Assembly: GCA_947627265.1 (NCBI GenBank)
Contig: CANQVM010000006.1
Span: 1 to 41,725, forward strand
DNA from: an uncultured Clostridia bacterium
GTDB taxonomy: Bacteria; Bacillota; Clostridia; TANB77; CAG-508
Direction of reading: 5' to 3'
DNA: 41,725 nt
Below, piece after piece: positions 9,130 through 19,904 of the stretch. A program made the position numbers and the translations under genes. The notes below the pieces were generated by a model, which had not been told where the DNA came from, searched no databases, and saw nothing but the letters and a program-made list of their open reading frames with translations. Positions within the stretch are counted from its first letter, which is position 1. The number at the start of each line of letters is the position of its first letter.

Positions 9130-10875
9130 TTAATTTTTTATACTATCTTCTCCAAAATATTTATTATTTTGTAATATTTTGTTTAAATTTTCTTGTCTTT
9201 TTATTTTATTAGTTGTTGTTTTTATTAAAGGGTCTTCTGTTATAATCATTCCCCTTATTGCCTTGTATTGTGGCATAATTTTATTAATTTCTTTAATTTT
9301 CATATGTATTGCATTATAGATTTCTTCTTCTGTTTCGACTTTATATACATCTTTTACTCTTTCTTTGTCAATAACTACTTTTACATTTATTTTTATATCA
9401 TCTTTATTTTCTGCGATTTGTTTACCAAATATAAAAGATTCATTTACACCTTCAATTCTATTTACTAAGTTTTCTATTTCTTCTGGAAAAATATTTTTAC
9501 CATTTTTCAAAACAATTACACTCTTTTTTCTACCACAAATAAATATGTAACCTTCCTCATCAATTTTTGCTAAGTCTCCTGTACAAAACCATCCATCTTC
9601 AAATACTTTTTGCGTTGCTTCTTTATTATTATAATAACCTAACATTATACTAGGCCCTTTAACAAGTAATTCTCCTATACCTTCATTGTTTATATCTATT
9701 AACTTAGCTTCTACACTAGGCACTGATTTTCCAATTGAGCCTACTTTATGGTATCTGTTAGATCCTACAGCAACTACTGGCGAAGTTTCTGTTAATCCAT
9801 ATCCTTGTACTAAATTAAATCCTAATAATCTATATTCTTTTTCGACAGAATATTCAAGTGCTGCTGCACCACTAATAAATAGCTTTATATTTCCACCTAA
9901 CATTTCTTGCACTTCTTTAAACTTTTCTTTTCTTTCTTCAATTGGCAAGTTTTTATATTTTTCTTCCGCTTCTAATACTTGTTCTAATTTTCCTTCTCTT
10001 TGTAGTGTAGCTTTTATCATTTTTAATATTTTTTCATAAATTGCTGGTACACAAGCCATAACAGAAACTTTGTACTCTTTTAAATTTTTTGAAATATGTC
10101 TTAATCCATCACAAAATACTGTTGTAGCTCCTCTATATAATGCAAATAAGAAACCTACTGTACATTCAAACACATGGTGAATTGGTAGTACAGATAAAAA
10201 TACATCATCGGAATTTACATCTAAAACGGAGCTTATATCCATTAAATTAGAACATATATTTTTATGAGATAGTGCTACTACTTTTGGCTCTGATGTTGTG
10301 CCTGATGTAAATAACATTATACTCATTTCTTCAGGATTAATTTTGACATTTAAAAAGCTATCATTTCCTTGATTTATTAGTTCTTTTCCCTCTTTTATTA
10401 ATTCTATTTGAGAGTAAACACCGCTTCTATGTTCTTTTAATTCCATAGAAATTAGATGTTTTAACTTGCCTATTCCATTATTTTTTAATCCTTCTAAAAT
10501 TTCTATAAATTTATCTGGGCAAAATATTGCTTCTACTTCAGACTTTTCAATTAAATTTGCTAGTTCTGACTCTGTTAAAGACTTGTCTAGTGGAACTATT
10601 ATACCAGTACCACATACAACAGATAAATAAGCAATTTCCCATTCGTAACAACTTTCTCCTATAACTGCAATTCTTTTTCCTTTTAGTCCCATATTTATTA
10701 AAGATGTTCCTAATGCATTTATCATTTCTCTTACTTGCTTGTGTGTAAATGTAATATATTTTTCATCTTTTTTTATCTTATATGCTTTTTTATCTCCATA
10801 TAATTTTTCTGTTTTTTTAAGCATATCTTTTAAATCTGTTATTTGTAAAGGTTCATATATTCTTTTGTCTTCCAT
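9130..10875 (-). CDS. AMP-dependent long-chain acyl-CoA synthetase/ligase
   Basis: 581 aa; MLFTSGTTSEPKVVALSHKN, GYGLTETSPVV, GWFCTGDLAKIDEEGYIFICGRKK. Confidence 0.93.
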   Translation of the reverse strand: MEDKRIYEPLQITDLKDMLKKTEKLYGDKKAYKIKKDEKYITFTHKQVREMINALGTSLINMGLKGKRIAVIGESCYEWEIAYLSVVCGTGIIVPLDKSLTESELANLIEKSEVEAIFCPDKFIEILEGLKNNGIGKLKHLISMELKEHRSGVYSQIELIKEGKELINQGNDSFLNVKINPEEMSIMLFTSGTTSEPKVVALSHKNICSNLMDISSVLDVNSDDVFLSVLPIHHVFECTVGFLFALYRGATTVFCDGLRHISKNLKEYKVSVMACVPAIYEKILKMIKATLQREGKLEQVLEAEEKYKNLPIEERKEKFKEVQEMLGGNIKLFISGAAALEYSVEKEYRLLGFNLVQGYGLTETSPVVAVGSNRYHKVGSIGKSVPSVEAKLIDINNEGIGELLVKGPSIMLGYYNNKEATQKVFEDGWFCTGDLAKIDEEGYIFICGRKKSVIVLKNGKNIFPEEIENLVNRIEGVNESFIFGKQIAENKDDIKINVKVVIDKERVKDVYKVETEEEIYNAIHMKIKEINKIMPQYKAIRGMIITEDPLIKTTTNKIKRQENLNKILQNNKYFGEDSIKN

Positions 10876-10988
10876 GCTTTTTCTCCTATCTTAAAATGTT
10901 TTTGTTTTATACATAAAATTTATATCATATTTTTATAAAAAAGTATAGTTTTTGACCACCTATTATATATAAATTTATTCCTTAAGTG

Positions 10989-11188
10989 TTACTAGTCAGC
11001 TATGATATACTTAAAATCCATTATAGTGATTAAATATATAAATTTGAAATGAAATTGTGGGGACCGTTCAAAAATTCTAACAAAAGTTTCTTAAACTTTT
11101 GTTAGAATTTTTAGAACGGGGATAATGAAAAATTTATATATTTAATCACTTATATCTCTATATTTATTAATTTATGGCTGACTAATAA
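10989..11188. repeat. Nested palindromic element (MITE- or REP/RAYT-like)
   Basis: Three concentric inverted repeats: 10989-11003/11174-11188, 11025-11045/11130-11150, 11064-11119. Confidence 0.6.
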
Positions 11189-11223
11189 CCATTAAGTTAA
11201 TCTACGGCTTAAAGTTAAATAAT

Positions 11224-13809
11224 TTATTCTGTTCTTAATGCCTCTACTGGATCCTTTTTACTTGCCATTTTTGATGGTATTAATCCTGCTATTACAGTTA
11301 ATGTCATACTAATAACAACTAAAATGATTCCTGCTATTGGTTCTACTGTTGCTTGAATGGTAACGCCTGAAAGTTCTTTAATTAAGTAATTAATCGGAAT
11401 AGTTAATAATTGTGTAATTCCAATTCCTATTAAACCAGCTATTAATCCTACAATAAATGTTTCTGCATTAAATACCTTAGAGATGTCTTTTTTAGATGCG
11501 CCAATTGCACGAAGTATTCCTATTTCTTTTGTTCTTTCTAATACAGATATATATGTTATAATTCCTATCATGATTGAAGAAACAATAAGTGAAATGCTAA
11601 CAAATCCTATTAATGCATAACTTACAGCATCAATAATATTTGTAATTGATTTCATCATAGTACCTACAATGTCAGAATAAGTAATCACATTTTCTTCTTT
11701 TCCCTCTTGTCTTTGATTTTCATTATATTCCTCAATTGATTTTGTAATACTTTCTTTTGAATCAAAAGATTTTGGATAAATAAGAATAGAAGATGGTTTT
11801 TCTAAATCAACTGAGCCTAATTTTTTTAAATTTTCATCATAATTTGCTTCTTGATTTTCTCTATATGTTTCCATCATATTAGCAATCTCTTCTGTTGACA
11901 TATTACTTATAGCTAATTTCTCTTGTTGACTCAAATTATTAATATTAAATTCTGCTTTTTCTCCTTTTTCAGGAAATTTTAATCCAGTAAATACATTTAT
12001 GTCTGGTTTATCTTTTTGTTCTTTTACAATGTCTGATTGATTTGTTTTATTAATTACATATTCTTTTAAATCTTTTAAATATCCAATTCCTCCTGACATG
12101 CTACTTGCTACACTATCTTCATTTAGTTTAATAATTCCTACTACTTTTATTGTTTCTGCATCTTTTATTTTTTCTTTCATATAATTATCATCATCTTTTT
12201 TGTTTATCCATAAATTATTTTCTTTTTCATAATAATCTGTATTTAGTAATAATTTAAAAGATAAATTTAGTAACTCTTCATATGTGTAGGTTGTTCCTTC
12301 TGTTTCTTGTATTTCTTCTCCATTTTGAATTTTTTCCATTTTTTCTGATAATTCTTTTTGGTCTTTTACTCCTAATGAATATAAGACATAATCATTTATT
12401 TCATTTTTATCATTTACAATTAAAACTATTTCGTTGTAATTTTTAGGCCAACTTCCTGCTACCACATCATATTGACTCTTTAATAGTTCTTCGTTGTCTA
12501 ACATTTCTGTCCATACATCTGTATTCATAATACTAATACCGCTTGTTGAAATAGAGTTTTGCGACATGGTTGGCATTCCCATATTTTCCATAACAGTGCT
12601 TGGATTTACTTGTACAATTCCATTTTCAGTATCTTCTTTATATAGATTTAAATTTAAATTATATTGATATTGTATTGCATTTGCTTGCTGTTTAATTGGA
12701 TTATTTTCTTCATTTAAATAGCTTTTTAATTGTGTTAAATTATTATTTTCTACTTTATTTGAAATTGTAGACAACATATCTGACATAATGTCTCTAGAAT
12801 AAATTTTACCTTCTTCTATTGTTTTATCTTCTTTGTTTTCTTCCATCATAGATTCCATCATTGCAGTTGTATCAATAACTGCTTCTTCTATGCTAATTGG
12901 ATAAGAAGATAGTGTATCTTCTTCTACTTTATTAATATAATTCTGTATTCCCGTTGATATTGCAAGAATTAAAGCAATACCAATAATTCCAATGCTTCCT
13001 GCAAAAGCTGTTAAGATAGTTCTACCTTTTTTTGTCATTAAGTTGTTTAAGCTTAATGACAAAGCTGTTCTAAACCCAATTGATGTTCTTCTTTTTTCTT
13101 TATTTGTATTTTCATTATCTATTTTTTCCGTTTTGTAAGGATTGGAATCATCTGTAATAACACCATCTAAAATTTTAATAATTCTAGTCGAATATTGCTC
13201 TGCTAACTCTGGATTATGTGTTACCATAATAACCAATTTATCTTTTGCTATCTTCTTTAAAATATCCATTACTTGTTTGCTTGTTTTTGTATCTAAAGCT
13301 CCTGTTGGTTCATCAGCTAAAATAATATCTGGATTGTTTACTAAAGCTCTTGCAATAGCAACTCTTTGCATTTGTCCTCCAGATAATTGATTTGGTTTTT
13401 TATGAATTTGTTCTTCTAATCCTACTTCTTTTAAAGCTTCTATTGCTCTATTTTTTCTTTCTTTTTTTCCAACTCCAGATAATGTTAAAGCTAATTCTAC
13501 ATTAGAAAGAATTGTTTGATGAGAAATTAAATTATAGCTCTGAAAAACAAATCCAACTGAATAATTACGATAAGCATCCCAATCTTTATCTTTAAATTTT
13601 TTTGTTGATTTTCCGTTAATTATAAGATTACCATCTGTGTATCTATCTAATCCACCAATAATATTTAATAATGTTGTTTTACCACATCCACTTTGTCCTA
13701 ATATTGATACAAATTCATTTTCTCTAAATTCAATATCAATACCTTTTAGTGCCTTAACTGTAGTATTACCAGAAATATAATCTTTTGTAATATGTTCCAA
13801 TTTTAACAT
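11224..13809 (-). CDS. ABC transporter, fused MacB-type ATPase and FtsX-like permease
   Basis: 861 aa; GQSGCGKTTLLNIIGGLDRYT, LSGGQMQRVAIARALVNNPDIILADEPTGALD, C-terminal FtsX-like ERTKEIGILRAIGASKKDIS. Confidence 0.93.
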   Translation of the reverse strand: MLKLEHITKDYISGNTTVKALKGIDIEFRENEFVSILGQSGCGKTTLLNIIGGLDRYTDGNLIINGKSTKKFKDKDWDAYRNYSVGFVFQSYNLISHQTILSNVELALTLSGVGKKERKNRAIEALKEVGLEEQIHKKPNQLSGGQMQRVAIARALVNNPDIILADEPTGALDTKTSKQVMDILKKIAKDKLVIMVTHNPELAEQYSTRIIKILDGVITDDSNPYKTEKIDNENTNKEKRRTSIGFRTALSLSLNNLMTKKGRTILTAFAGSIGIIGIALILAISTGIQNYINKVEEDTLSSYPISIEEAVIDTTAMMESMMEENKEDKTIEEGKIYSRDIMSDMLSTISNKVENNNLTQLKSYLNEENNPIKQQANAIQYQYNLNLNLYKEDTENGIVQVNPSTVMENMGMPTMSQNSISTSGISIMNTDVWTEMLDNEELLKSQYDVVAGSWPKNYNEIVLIVNDKNEINDYVLYSLGVKDQKELSEKMEKIQNGEEIQETEGTTYTYEELLNLSFKLLLNTDYYEKENNLWINKKDDDNYMKEKIKDAETIKVVGIIKLNEDSVASSMSGGIGYLKDLKEYVINKTNQSDIVKEQKDKPDINVFTGLKFPEKGEKAEFNINNLSQQEKLAISNMSTEEIANMMETYRENQEANYDENLKKLGSVDLEKPSSILIYPKSFDSKESITKSIEEYNENQRQEGKEENVITYSDIVGTMMKSITNIIDAVSYALIGFVSISLIVSSIMIGIITYISVLERTKEIGILRAIGASKKDISKVFNAETFIVGLIAGLIGIGITQLLTIPINYLIKELSGVTIQATVEPIAGIILVVISMTLTVIAGLIPSKMASKKDPVEALRTE

Positions 13810-13982
13810 AATATTTATCTCCTATTCTTTTATAATTTCATAACTTAAATCACTAAATTTATTTTTTTAATCATCTGCCCATATTAAAGCAAGTATATTA
13901 TAGTTATATCACGAAAGTTGTATTTTGGCAATTTTAATTTTTATATAATATGCAAATTTTTAAATTTTATGTTATACTATAG

Positions 13983-14504
13983 TTGGTGATAAACTTGAAA
14001 ATATTGTATAAAAACACAACAAAATATAATGAATCAATTTATTTAGAATTCTTACAATTTCATAAGAAAAAATTTGGACTAAAATATACTTTGTATACCG
14101 TTTTTGTTGCTGGTTTACTATTATTTTGTGTTGCCTTGCAAATAAAGCTACATAATATTACCTTAGCTAGTGTGTTTTTCATTTCTATTACTTGTTTTTT
14201 TCTTTGGAGATATTTACATCCTATTTCTGAAGTTAGCAAAGACTTTAAAAGTAACAAAATTCAGAATGAGGAAGAATTTACTTTTATTTTTTATGAAAAG
14301 TATTTTAAGATACGAAATAGGTTAAAATCAAATAAAGTAAAATATTATGAATTGTATAAAGTTTTTGAAACTTCTAAATTTTTTTATCTATATATTGATA
14401 AAACACATTCTTTTTTATTAGATAAAGAAAAATTTTCAATTGGATTTTCAGATGATTTTTCTAAGTTTATGCATAAAAAATGTTGGTATAAATTTAAAAA
14501 ATAA
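13983..14504 (+). CDS. YcxB-like membrane protein (start uncertain, TTG/GTG)
   Basis: Two TM segments then FTFIFYEKYFKIRNRLKSNKVKYYELYKVFETSKFFYLYIDKTHSFLLDK. Confidence 0.6.
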   Translation: MVINLKILYKNTTKYNESIYLEFLQFHKKKFGLKYTLYTVFVAGLLLFCVALQIKLHNITLASVFFISITCFFLWRYLHPISEVSKDFKSNKIQNEEEFTFIFYEKYFKIRNRLKSNKVKYYELYKVFETSKFFYLYIDKTHSFLLDKEKFSIGFSDDFSKFMHKKCWYKFKK

Positions 14505-14581
14505 TGTTATTATTTTTTTATTGTTCTCATCTTTTACTTGTGATATAATAATTTTAAATTTTATAGTAATGGAGAAAAAAA

Positions 14582-15893
14582 ATGAAAAACTTTTTAATAA
14601 TACTTGTTATGAAAATATTTTATTTTATTTTAAAAATTTGTGGTAAAAACGGCGGTAATTTTTTAGGTAAAATTGCTTATGACTGGAATGAAAATATCTT
14701 TTCATATTTTAAAATAAACTGTCCTGTTATTGCTGTAACAGCTACAAACGGAAAAACAATGACAAATAATGCAATTAGCTATACTTTAAAAATGTCAGGT
14801 AAAAAAGTTATTAGTAACATAGAAGGAAATAATATGGAAACTGGTATTCTTTCTACAATTTTAAAGCATTGTACTTTAACTCGGAAAAGTAAAAGCTGAT
14901 TTTCTTGTATTTGAAGTAGATGAGGGATATGTTCCTGTTATATTTAAGGATTTTAGGTTAGATACATTAGTTATTTTAGATTTCTTCCGCGATCAACTAG
15001 ATCGAAATGGTGAAGTAGAATCATTAATTCTAAGAATTAACGATTTCCTAAAAACTTATACTGGTAACTTAGTATTAAATAATGATGACCCTAATGTAGC
15101 AAGACTTGGAAAATCCAATCCTGAAAATAAAAATATTTACTATTTTAGCGTTGAAAAATATGAATATGCAAGCAAAGATATAAAAGAAGCTGGAGAAGGT
15201 AAATTCTGTCCTTTTTGTAATAGTCGTATTGAATATGATTACTACCAATATTCTCATATTGGTAAATTCAAATGTCCTAATTGTGGTTATGGTGATAATG
15301 AAATATATAAATTAGCTACTGATGTTGACTTAAAAAATAGAACTTTTAAAGTTGATGATATTACTTACAAAATAAGATTTAACAGTATTTATAATATTTA
15401 TAATTTTGTAGCTGTTATAACTTGTGTTAGTTTATATAATATTGAAACTAGCATAATACAAAAAGCTTTTGAAAAATTTGTACTAAATAATGGTAGATTG
15501 GAAGAAGTTGAAATAAAAGGAGTTCCTACTATTATAAATTTAGCAAAGAACCCAACAGGAGCTAATGTTAGTCTTAGAATTTTAAATGAAGATGATGATG
15601 AAAAAGAGCTATTGTTTGTTTTAAATGATAATATAGCAGATGGTTTTGATGTTTCTTGGATTTGGGACATTAACTTTAATACTTTAAACAATGTCTCTAG
15701 AATTATAACTTCTGGAACTCGTTGTTATGATATTGCAATCCGTATTAAAACCGCAGGTTTTGATCCAGATAAAATTGAACCTTATTTAAATTTAGATGAA
15801 GCGGTAAAAAAATTATATAAAACAAATACTAAAAAATATGTTATTGCAAACTATACATCTTTGCAACCTACAAGGCATGCATTAGGTCTTTAA
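14582..15893 (+). CDS. murT: Lipid II isoglutaminyl synthase, MurT subunit; requires +1 frameshift at CGG (14882-14884)
   Basis: VIAVTATNGKTMTNNAISYTLK ... STILKHCTLT-[CGG +1]-GKVKADFLVFEVDEGYVPVIF...FFRDQLDRNGE, CPFC/CPNC zinc motif; followed by gatD. Confidence 0.9.
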
Positions 15894-15945
15894 TAATAAT
15901 AAAACATTTTACCATCATCCATTTTATCTAAAAAAGGAGAAGTTT

Positions 15946-16710
15946 ATGAAAGAATTAAAAATATTATATTTATATCCAGATATATTAGAATTATATGGTG
16001 ATTATGGAAATATTCAAGTGTTAAAATATCGATCAGAACAACGTGGAATTACAGCTACTGTTGCTCCATATTCGATTGGTGATAATCCCCCTAACTTTAA
16101 TGATTATGATTTAGTTTTTGCAGGTGGTGGTGCTGATCAAGAGCAAGGTATTTTAGCAGAGGATTTATTAAAATATAAAGATAATATAAAAGAAGCTGTA
16201 AAAAATGGTGTTTTCTTTTTATTAATATGTGGATCTTATCAGTTGTTTGGTAAATACTATAAAGGTGTTGAAGGTAATATAATACCTGGATTAGAAGTTT
16301 TTGATTACTATACTGAAGCTTTAGAAGATAGAAAAAAAAGGTGCATTGGAAACATTGTTATTAATGCTAATTTAAATGGAAAAGAAACAAAAATTATAGG
16401 TTTCGAAAATCATGGTGGACAAACTTTTAATATTGATACTCCTTTTGGAGATGTACTTTTTGGAAATGGAAATAAATTTGGAGACAAAAAAGAGGGATTT
16501 TTCTTAACAAATGTAATTGCAACTTATTTACATGGTCCTCTTCTTTCTAAAAATCCTGAACTTGCAGATTATATCATAAAATATTGCCTTGATAGAAAAT
16601 ATAATGAAAATATAACTTTAGATCCATTAAATGATAAATTTGAAAATAAAGTACGAGAACAATTACTTAATCGATTTTTATATAATTCTTTTAAAAAACA
16701 AGAGCAGTAA
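15946..16710 (+). CDS. gatD: Lipid II isoglutaminyl synthase glutaminase subunit GatD
   Basis: LYLYPDILELYGDYGNIQVLKYRSEQRGI, GGGADQEQ, FFLLICGSYQLFGKYY, GFENHGGQT; adjacent to murT. Confidence 0.92.
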   Translation: MKELKILYLYPDILELYGDYGNIQVLKYRSEQRGITATVAPYSIGDNPPNFNDYDLVFAGGGADQEQGILAEDLLKYKDNIKEAVKNGVFFLLICGSYQLFGKYYKGVEGNIIPGLEVFDYYTEALEDRKKRCIGNIVINANLNGKETKIIGFENHGGQTFNIDTPFGDVLFGNGNKFGDKKEGFFLTNVIATYLHGPLLSKNPELADYIIKYCLDRKYNENITLDPLNDKFENKVREQLLNRFLYNSFKKQEQ

Positions 16711-16753
16711 AAAATAGAGTAAGAAATTTATAAATTTCTTACTCTATTTTTTT
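16709..16753. terminator. Bidirectional terminator between convergent gatD and nrdD
   Basis: aaaaaatagagtaagaaattt/aaatttcttactctatttttt inverted repeat. Confidence 0.8.
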
Positions 16754-18878
16754 ATAAGTGCATTACTCTTTGTTTTATTTCTTTCGTTTTTCCAACATTC
16801 CAGAAGTTTTCACCTAAATATCCGCATGTTCTTCTAACAACTGTCATTTTACTATGGTCTTTATTTCCACAATTTGGACATTCCCATTCATTATCTTTAT
16901 TAATTAAAATTTCCCCATCAAATCCGCACTCATGGCAATAATCTGACTTTGTATTAAATTCTGCATATTGAATATTATCATAAATAAATTTAACAACAGC
17001 TTCTAATGCATCTATATTTTTATTCATATTTGGTATTTCTATGTATGAAATACATCCTCCTGTTGATATATTTTGAAATTCGCTTTCAAACTTTAATTTT
17101 TCAAAAGCATCTATTTTCTCTCTTACATCAACATGGTAAGAATTAGTATAATACCCTTTATCTGTAATATCTTTTATAGTTCCAAATTTTTCTTTGTCAA
17201 TTCTTGCAAATCTATAACATAAACTTTCTGCTGGAGTTCCATATAAAGCAAAACCAATGTTAGTTTCTTTTTTCCATCTTTGAACTGCTTCTTTTAAGTG
17301 TTTCATAACTTTAAGCGCAAATTCATGCCCTTTTGGTTCTGTTTGAGATACACCTGTCATTAGCTTAGTTACCTCATAAATTCCAATATATCCAAGTGAT
17401 ATTGTAGAATATCCACCATATAATAATTTGTCTATTTTTTCACCTTTTTTTAGTCTTGCCAAAGCTCCATATTGCCAATGAATTGGGCTAATGTCTGAAT
17501 GAGTTCCAAGTAATGCATAATGTCTACACATTAATGCTTCTTTACAAAGCTCTAATCTTTCATCTAACAACTTCCAGAATTTTTCTTCATTACCATCTGC
17601 AATAATTCCTACTTGTGGTAAATTAATGCTTACAACACCTTGATTAAATCTTCCTTCAAATTTATAATTTCCATTTTCATCTTTCCATGGAGATAAGAAA
17701 CTTCTACATCCCATTGGGCTAAATACATTACCTTCATAATTTTCTCTCATCTTTTTAGCTGAAATATAATCTGGGTACATCCTCTTTGCAGAACATTTAA
17801 CAGCAAGTTTTGTTAAATAATCATATTCTCCGCCTTTTAAACTATTAAATTCATCTAATACATATACTAGTTTTGGAAATGCAGGTGTGACATAAACTCC
17901 AGCTTCATTTTTAATACCTTGATATCTTTGTCTTAAAACTTCTTCAATAATCATTGCATTTTCTTTAATATATGGGTCATCTTTTTCTAAATGTAAAAAT
18001 AGTGTTACAAATGGAGATTGACCATTTGTTGTCATTAATGTATTTATTTGATATTGAATAGTTTGAACGCCAGCTTTTAATTCTGCTTTTAATCTGCTTT
18101 GAACTATATCTTCTATTGTGTCTTTATTAATTTTATCTCTATATTTTTCTTCTAATTCTTTTTTAAATTTATCATAGCTCTTTTTTAAATATTTTCCTAA
18201 GTGAATCATATCGACTGATTGCCCACCATATTGGTTACTTGCAACTGCTGCAATAATTTGTGTTGTAACAGTACATGCAACTTGGAAACTTTTTGGAGAT
18301 TCTATCATCTTGCCGTTCATAACAGTTCCATTATCTAACATATTTCCAATATCAATTAGACAACAATTAAAAATCGGTTGTATAAAATAATCAGCATCAT
18401 GGAAATGTAAAATTCCTTCTTCATGAGCTTTTGAAATTTTTTCAGGTAATAACATCCTTTTTGTTAAATCTCTTGAAACTTCTCCTGCTATATAATCCCT
18501 TTGTGTAGATGCAAGCATAGTATTTTTATTTGAGTTTTCTTCTGCTAATTCTTTATTTTCATTTCTTATTAAACCTAATATAGATTCATCTGTTGTATTT
18601 TGTTTTCTAACCAATGCTCTTGTATAACGATAAACTATATATTTCTTTGCTAATTCATATTTTTGAACTTCCATTAATTTTTCTTCTATAATATCTTGAA
18701 TATCCTCTACTAAAATTCTTTTTTTACCTAACTCTTCTATATAATTCATAATTTCTTTAATTTCTTCTTTTGTTGCTCTCTCTCTTGGCTTGACTTCACA
18801 ATTAGCTTTTTCAATTGCTATTCTTATTTTCTCCCTATCATAGTCTACAGCTCTTCCATCTCTTTTGATAACTTTCAT
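16752..18878 (-). CDS. nrdD: Anaerobic ribonucleoside-triphosphate reductase
   Basis: 708 aa; N-terminal ATP-cone MKVIKRDGRAVDYDREKIRIAIEKAN; C-terminal CHECGFDGE...CPNCG...RRTCGYLG. Confidence 0.97.
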   Translation of the reverse strand: MKVIKRDGRAVDYDREKIRIAIEKANCEVKPRERATKEEIKEIMNYIEELGKKRILVEDIQDIIEEKLMEVQKYELAKKYIVYRYTRALVRKQNTTDESILGLIRNENKELAEENSNKNTMLASTQRDYIAGEVSRDLTKRMLLPEKISKAHEEGILHFHDADYFIQPIFNCCLIDIGNMLDNGTVMNGKMIESPKSFQVACTVTTQIIAAVASNQYGGQSVDMIHLGKYLKKSYDKFKKELEEKYRDKINKDTIEDIVQSRLKAELKAGVQTIQYQINTLMTTNGQSPFVTLFLHLEKDDPYIKENAMIIEEVLRQRYQGIKNEAGVYVTPAFPKLVYVLDEFNSLKGGEYDYLTKLAVKCSAKRMYPDYISAKKMRENYEGNVFSPMGCRSFLSPWKDENGNYKFEGRFNQGVVSINLPQVGIIADGNEEKFWKLLDERLELCKEALMCRHYALLGTHSDISPIHWQYGALARLKKGEKIDKLLYGGYSTISLGYIGIYEVTKLMTGVSQTEPKGHEFALKVMKHLKEAVQRWKKETNIGFALYGTPAESLCYRFARIDKEKFGTIKDITDKGYYTNSYHVDVREKIDAFEKLKFESEFQNISTGGCISYIEIPNMNKNIDALEAVVKFIYDNIQYAEFNTKSDYCHECGFDGEILINKDNEWECPNCGNKDHSKMTVVRRTCGYLGENFWNVGKTKEIKQRVMHL

Positions 18879-18939
18879 TTTACATTTCCTCCCTAAAATT
18901 TATTATGGCTTTATTATATACTAAGGACTTTCTTTTTCT

Positions 18940-18953
18940 GTTGCAAATGCAAC
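18940..18953. promoter_or_regulatory. Candidate Crp/Fnr-family operator upstream of nrdD
   Basis: gttgcaaatgcaac palindrome; minus-strand TATAAT downstream places its centre near -41. Confidence 0.55.
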
Positions 18954-19149
18954 AAATTTAATAGATGTTTTTTTTATTCAGCTCCATTGTAGGATTATAT
19001 CGTTTATTACAAATTCGTTACATTTTTGTTACATATTTATTTCTAAATATACATTTGTTTACAATGTATTATCTACTAATTTACAAATTATAATATTTAA
19101 CTTAATGTTCATATATCAACCTTTTTTTGTAGTAGATTATAATAGTAAT

Positions 19150-19205
19150 AAAATGCAAATTTAAAGTTGCATTTTGTTGCAATTGCAACTTTTTTGTTGT
19201 ATAAT
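19150..19205 (+). promoter_or_regulatory. Promoter/operator of the Crp/Fnr regulator gene
   Basis: aaaatgcaa-N8-ttgcatttt (19150-19175); perfect gttgcaattgcaac (19176-19189) overlapping a possible -35 TTGCAA (19177-19182), 17-bp spacer, -10 TATAAT (19200-19205). Confidence 0.6.
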
Positions 19206-19237
19206 ATTTTTATCTCATTAAAGAGGGGATATAAAAT

Positions 19238-19870
19238 ATGGATTTATATTTTAATATAGAAGATTTTATTTATAGATTTCAGCACAATTGTAATAAAGTT
19301 CAGCAAAAAACTTTTTATAAAAATGAAGTTATTACTTCTTATATACAAAAAAGAAATCAATTTTGTATCTTAGTAAACGGTAATGCTGACTTAGTTAGAT
19401 ATGATTTAAATGGTAATAGAACAATTGTTGAACACTTTTCAAAAAATGATATATTTGGAGAAGTATTTTATCTTGTTACAACTAATAATGAACTTTTAGT
19501 AGAAGCTCGTGAAAAATGCGATGTTTTAATATACTTATATGATGATATTCATACAAAATGTAAATCTAATTGTAAATTTCATCAAACATTATCTGAATAT
19601 CTACCTGAATTAATTTTAAATAAAATGATGGATTTAAATATGCGAATTGAGTTATTAACCAAAAGATCAATTCGTGATAAATTAGTAGGATATTTTTCTC
19701 TTCTTTCTAATAGGGCCTTAAATAAAAGCTTTTTCCTACCTTTTTCTTTAACTGATCTTGCAGACTATTTAAGTATAGATAGAAGTGCTATGATGAGGGA
19801 AATAAAGTTATTAAAAGAAGATGGATTTATAAAAAAAGAAGGAAATAAAATTACATTGCTATATAAATAA
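19238..19870 (+). CDS. Crp/Fnr family transcriptional regulator
   Basis: 210 aa; cNMP-like fold (NGNADLVRYDLNGNRTIVEHFSKNDIFGEVFYL) plus C-terminal HTH SLTDLADYLSIDRSAMMREIKLLKEDGFIKKEGNKITL. Confidence 0.9.
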   Translation: MDLYFNIEDFIYRFQHNCNKVQQKTFYKNEVITSYIQKRNQFCILVNGNADLVRYDLNGNRTIVEHFSKNDIFGEVFYLVTTNNELLVEAREKCDVLIYLYDDIHTKCKSNCKFHQTLSEYLPELILNKMMDLNMRIELLTKRSIRDKLVGYFSLLSNRALNKSFFLPFSLTDLADYLSIDRSAMMREIKLLKEDGFIKKEGNKITLLYK

Positions 19871-19904
19871 AAAGTTATTAGATAGTGATTTGATATTTGA
19901 TCAT

